DNA from: Pyrus communis
Taxonomy: Eukaryota > Streptophyta > Magnoliopsida > Rosales > Rosaceae
Direction of reading: 5' to 3'
Length of the DNA: 64,000 bases
NCBI RefSeq assembly: GCF_963583255.1
Contig: NC_084815.1
Coordinates: 12,633,724-12,697,723 of the forward strand
Below are positions 59,765-64,000 of this stretch, piece after piece. The notes under the pieces are model-generated. The model was not told the origin of the DNA and did no database searches. It saw only the letters and a program-made list of their open reading frames with translations. Each line of letters opens with the position of its first letter. The first letter of the stretch is position 1. The position numbers and the translations under genes were made by a program.

Positions 59765-60175
59765 TGCACGACAAAACATTACAATTTGTTGCGTAAAGAC
59801 CCTTTACGCGACAAACAGCGGATATTCGTTGCACAAAACCTCTATAAGCGACAACATCTTTGTAGCGCAAAGGTTTTAATTTTGGCGGGGTGTAATTAAA
59901 TTGTTGGACTTGCACAATGGAGTAATTGATCTTCATTGCATAAGTAAATTATACGCAACGGCTTGTGTTTTATTTGTCGCGCAATCTTCCTTAAATTTAA
60001 ATTGGTACAAAAAGTTGGGCGCGCTGATAAATTTCAGTTTTCGAACATGCGCAACGAAATCGTCTTAGTTTGCAAGGACTTTGTGCGACGATTTAAGATG
60101 ATTTCGTCACGCAAGGGTCTTCAATAGTAAAATAATTAAACGAAAAATTGGGCGGATTTTAAATTTTTCGACGGA
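59765..60175 (+). repeat. CACTA right-side subterminal repeat region
   Basis: Short motifs GCACGACAAA, TTTACGCGACAAA, GCGCAACGAAAT and their reverse complements recur every 20-40 bp. Confidence 0.7.
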
Positions 60176-60960
60176 CACCTTAATTGCGCAAAGTGCATCG
60201 TATTAAAACTTACAGAGAACACCTCTTCTCTCATTCTTCCTCGCGAACCCAACTGCTCTCTCTCACCGTCCGTCTTCCCAAACCTTTACCTCTAATACAG
60301 GCTTTCTCTCGCCTTCTCTCTCGCCTCTGTCACCTCTCTCTCTCAGGCAAGTTTCTCGCCATTGCAACAACCAAAACCCTTAACCGTCATCTCTCACTTC
60401 ATCGCAGGTAACCTTTCTCTTTCTCTATCACCTCTCACACTCACCATAGTTTAATTCATTGGTTAATTTCAATTTAACTGAATGTTGTAGGATTAGGGAA
60501 TTTGGGAATTTCGGATTAGGGAAATTAGGGATTGGGAGAATTAGGGAATTAGGGGTTTATGGCGGGATGGGGATTTGTGGTTCTAGGGATTTCAGGGTTT
60601 AGGAATTTAGTTTAATTTTCTAATTTTATGATTAAGATTTTAGTTTTAGGTATAATTAATTTTATAATTTTAGGGTTAATTATATGATGTTAAGATTAAT
60701 GTATTAGTGTTAGGTATTATTTTATATTTTGAGGACAATATATAATATTAGGGTTGACGGTTAATTTTATAAGTTTTGGATTAAGTATTACTTATTAGGA
60801 TTAATTTTTTAAATTAGTTAAATTTGTTAACTTTTAAATCCTAGGTTTAGGATTCTAGTTTAATTTTGTAATTTTAGGATTAAGATTAAAGTTGTAGGTA
60901 TAACTTTTAAATTTTAGTGTTAATTTTATAATTGTATGGTTGGTTTTATAATATAAGTTT
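60176..60960 (+). other. Leader-like sequence of unknown owner
   Basis: A CT-rich 5'-UTR-like stretch (60215-60410) with CATCGCAG|GTAACC, followed by T/A-rich, GGGATTAGGG-rich sequence like a plant leader intron. It has the same layout as the leader next to 43400. No coding exon follows before the LTR-like block. Confidence 0.4.
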
Positions 60961-63900
60961 TGACACATCCCGACCTAGAAAGTCCACTTGGACCCTGAAT
61001 CGAGTTGTGCTGGCCTACACCTGGAAGGTGATGAAGCCATAAAATGTGATAGAGTGTAGAAAAATGTGAATAATTTGAACCTAAAAATTTTAAATACTAG
61101 AGTGTGATGTGAGTGGGAGTGAACCCATTTCACACATGATGTTAGAGCATAAGTAAGGTACAGAAGTGTGGGTAAAAATCATACCCTCAGAAGTATCCAT
61201 CAATACTAAGATTCGCCAGAGATCCTTGTTGATACAAACTCAGCAGCTAAAACTTGGAGGGCACCAAACAGAGAGTGTGAGTGAGCAATAAAACCAAGCT
61301 TCCCAAAGTTATTACCTCTCTAAAAGCAATGCCCCTCAATGTAAAACCCGTATCGTTATACAACATATATACATATATCCAAACCATACTCAGAAATGGC
61401 CAAACCACGGTTTGCCATGTCCATCAACTCCACCATGCATTAATAAGTAGGCCAACTGAACTTAATCAATACAAAATGATATATCAGTTGGAGTCATCTA
61501 ATATGACATGTACAACTTATCCATATCTCATCAATCATGGCTAGCATATAAGTCGGAGTCACCTCTTTTGACCTGTACAACTTATCCATATCTCATCAAT
61601 CATGGCTAACATATAAGTCAGAGTCACCTATAATGACCTATACGACTTGTCCATATCTCATCAATCATGGCTAGAATATAAGTTGGAGTCACCTCTTGTG
61701 ACCTGTACGACTTATCCATATCTCATCAATCATGGCTAGCATATAAGTCGAAGTCACCTATAGTGACCAGTACAACTTATCCATATCTCATCAATCATGG
61801 CTAGCATATAAGTCGGAGTCACCTCTTGTGACCTGTACGACTTATCCATATCTCATCAATCATGCTAGCCAATAGCTCAATAAGTATACCTGCACACGAG
61901 TCGGAACCACCTAAAGTGGTTTGTACGACAAGACTGAGTGTAAATAAATACGCTCAAGTGCTACGGTCACGTGAAAACTGTGCAAATAATCGCGGGTCAT
62001 CTATGAGTCAGAACCACCTAAAGTGGTCTGTACAACAGGAATGTGCACCTACCTTGGATCCAAGGTGAGCGTAAGGTGCGAGAGGTGAACATCACGTGAA
62101 GGACTGTGCCCTAGCCACGGGCGGGAGCACTAACACCGGGGTGCAGGTTTATGAGCTATAATATATCTCAACACAAACATACTCACTACCATCACTAACA
62201 TCAACATGTACTCACTTGAAGCTTACCTGGGCATCCGCGGCGTCATTTAGCACTTCAAAGCATTCACAATAGTTAGGTTCAGGTAATATCCATATGAATT
62301 TGCCATGATGCAATCTAAACCCAAACATTTCATGATATTCCCAAAATATATAATACAGCATAACATGTACAATCAATAACACCTTACTCCCAAACTATTT
62401 ACTTTTGAGAGTAATCATCAATGATAAGCCCAATTAGACCCTACTTACATTAACTATCATTACTTATCTTTCCATACTTCAATTTCTTGATTCTTCACGC
62501 ATTGATTTATGATTAACATTTAATCACCAAATCATAAAGCTAAATCTCACACTTTCCACCAATGTCCCTCACATTGCTCAATTCACTAAACAAGGTTATT
62601 GTCTCAATTATTTATTCTCATTTATTATATGGCTGCATCTAACGTCTTGTTAGACTGCCTACGTACCCTAAACAGGGGTTAAGCCATTCGTAGTTCGCAA
62701 TGATTAATTGTAGGTAACAAGCATACATCACTATAGAAGTGCTTGTGGAACTATCAATTATATGCCTATGAAAGAAAAAGACCCACTCACCTGGAGTCCA
62801 CGCTATGATTATCTTGCACGCACATCGAGGCATCACGATCTATCGTCGCCAATGACCAATTATCAAATCACGTCTCAAAGTTCTTACCGATAGAATACAT
62901 AATTTACATAAAACACATCCTTAAGGACCTTCAAGAATAATTTGAGACGCATTGACCAAAAGTCAACCGTCGATCAAAGATCGACGGTAGGGTTTACAAC
63001 CCTATATAACTCGATTCGGAAGATCCGCATATCAATTTTCCAATTTGTAACTTCCAAAGATCCACATTATGCTTCTAGAGTAACATATTAAAATTTTATT
63101 ACGATCCAACGGTTGGATCTTCGTCAATTCCCAAAACTGATTAGCGGTTAACGTTTTATTTTATGAATTTACAAATCCAATTCGGAAAGATCTGTACGTC
63201 GGATTCCCAATCTATAAGTTCCTACATTCTTCAAATATTATGTACTACAATGTAACAATGTTTGGTGACGATCCAACGGTTGGACCGTTGATTCACATAA
63301 ATACCTATTAACGTATCGTAGAGAATTTAGGTTCCAACGATCAACCTACATCATTCAAATATCAAGACTAAATTCAAGACATTCGACATAGCCTAAAAAT
63401 AGCATTGGCGGCGCATTGGCCACGCGCCGCAGTGGGTGGCGGTCGGCCGCCCCAACTCGCTGGAAAATCCAACTATTTCCAAAAATTCTCAACCACAAAG
63501 CCGGCGGGTGCCTAAAACTTCCCGACGTCGATTCGTCGTCTACGGTGGTCCAACGGGGTCATGGTTGGTTGGGTTTTGCTCTTGCGATGATGGGCTACAA
63601 AGCCCAAGTGGTGGCATCGGCCATCGCTTTTCCGATTTGCCGGAAAATCGAAAAGAGTGGGCGGAGCACTATTGATTTTCGTCAACTTTCATGGCCTCCA
63701 ACCGCCACATACCACGGTTAATCAAGGTGGTTCTTGGGTGAGTTTTATAGAGGGGAATGAGAGCTTCAAGATGGTGGTGGTGACATCGAAAAACTCCATC
63801 GGAGTTAGCCGGAATTGGCCTTGGAAGATGGGTGGTCGTGGAGGTGTACGGTGGGAGTTCAAATAATTTAACTACCTTTAAATAACCAACTTCAAACATC

Positions 63901-64000
63901 CATAATTATACCGTTATAATTCGGACTCGGAAACGGCTTTCGCCTATGCGTTCGAAGTCGCAAGTACTATAAGGATATGATAAAAGAATAAGTCATATGT
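60961..64000 (-). repeat. LTR-like block running off the window
   Basis: It begins TGACACATCCCGACC, the reverse complement of a typical gypsy LTR end (GGTCGGGATGTGTCA). It contains ACGATCCAACGGTTGGA motifs (63101-63117 and 63268-63284) common in long plant gypsy LTRs, plus the 65-bp hairpin array. The part 63400-63870 is GC-rich with overlapping spurious ORFs. No primer site borders the left end, so it may be a solo LTR. The other end is outside the window. Confidence 0.5.
61481..61875. repeat. 65-bp hairpin tandem repeat array
   Basis: CCATATCTCATCAATCATGG anchors recur at 61521, 61586, 61651, 61716, 61781 and 61846, exactly 65 bp apart. Each unit contains an imperfect palindrome of the form AAGTCG..GTCAC-loop-GTGAC..CGACTT. 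Two relatives occur outside the phase at about 61899-61932 and 62004-62037 with ACCAC/GTGGT stems. Confidence 0.9.

Larger units (their letters stand above)
43036..60175 (+). mobile_element. CACTA (En/Spm) transposon with TNP2-type transposase, split by a 12-kb gypsy element
   Basis: Subterminal GC-rich motif arrays lie at 43036-43390 (TTGCGCGACAAAGCTTCG and relatives) and 59765-60175 (TTTACGCGACAAACAGCGG and relatives). Between them, in plus orientation: a pyrimidine-rich leader (43400-43525) with GTAAGT donor, transposase N-terminus (44340-44583), the inserted retrotransposon (44584-56609), then the transposase body (56610-59645). Exact CACTA/TAGTG termini are not visible, so the ends are approximate. 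All frames are heavily decayed. Confidence 0.75.

Noticed and set aside
61481..61875. Regular 65-bp repeats as a CRISPR array
   Set aside because: No unique spacers: the whole 65-bp unit is repeated, in a plant genome.
63416..63899. Cluster of overlapping ORFs on both strands in GC-rich sequence
   Set aside because: All frames open simultaneously and none shows a domain; explained by composition of the LTR-like block.
1..64000. Endogenous plant pararetrovirus (caulimovirid) sequences
   Set aside because: RT/RNase H/integrase remnants all associate with integrase and LTRs of Ty3/gypsy type; no movement-protein or coat-protein-like frames were seen.

Overview
This is a plant nuclear window that looks like Rosaceae, probably the apple/pear group. 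The evidence is Cassandra 5S-bearing TRIM elements, tRNA-derived SINEs, Tat-lineage Ty3/gypsy elements with antisense ORFs, CACTA and Mutator-like transposons, and two dicot-type host genes. Genus and species are inference. Nearly all of the 64 kb is nested, decayed transposable elements; the host genes form an island at about 11-17 kb. No rRNA genes, tRNA genes or CRISPR arrays were seen.

Layout. (1) 1-8768: 3' part of a Tat-like gypsy element with integrase remnants, a minus-strand multi-exon plant-mobile-domain (PMD) gene with its own TATA box, a polypurine tract and a 3' LTR. A 2.26-kb solo LTR with a perfect 5-bp target-site duplication (TSD) cuts the PMD gene. (2) 8769-10850: LINE tail, short repeats and a fold-back MITE. 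(3) 11.1-13.45 kb: a PSI-like DUF3475/DUF668 gene, intact except for a 5-bp tandem duplication that shifts the frame. (4) 15213-16985: an apparently complete CYP76A-type P450 of two exons and 513 codons. (5) 17-26.9 kb: truncated copia LTR, SINEs, and a Mutator-like element with MuDR and Ulp1-protease remnants into which a complete Cassandra has inserted. (6) 26.9-35.9 kb: a CACTA end split by a copia solo LTR, then a triple nest of Cassandra inside a 6-kb gag-pol-less LTR element inside another Cassandra; all three layers have perfect 5-bp TSDs. (7) 35.9-42.7 kb: a gypsy gag/pol remnant, an intact antisense leucine-zipper ORF, a 3' UTR and a 3' LTR. (8) 43-60.2 kb: a CACTA element whose TNP2-type transposase is split by a 12-kb Tat-like gypsy element; that element has lost gag/protease and the RT active site, carries a second copy of the antisense zipper ORF, and is itself hit by a solo LTR. 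(9) 60.2-64 kb: leader-like sequence, then an LTR-like block containing an array of 65-bp hairpin repeats that runs off the window.

The most notable signal is that gypsy elements here carry minus-strand passenger genes between integrase and 3' LTR. There are two kinds: a PMD gene, and a small leucine-zipper protein found in two elements with unrelated LTRs. The second is the 65-bp hairpin array, in which several copies show paired changes in both stem arms.
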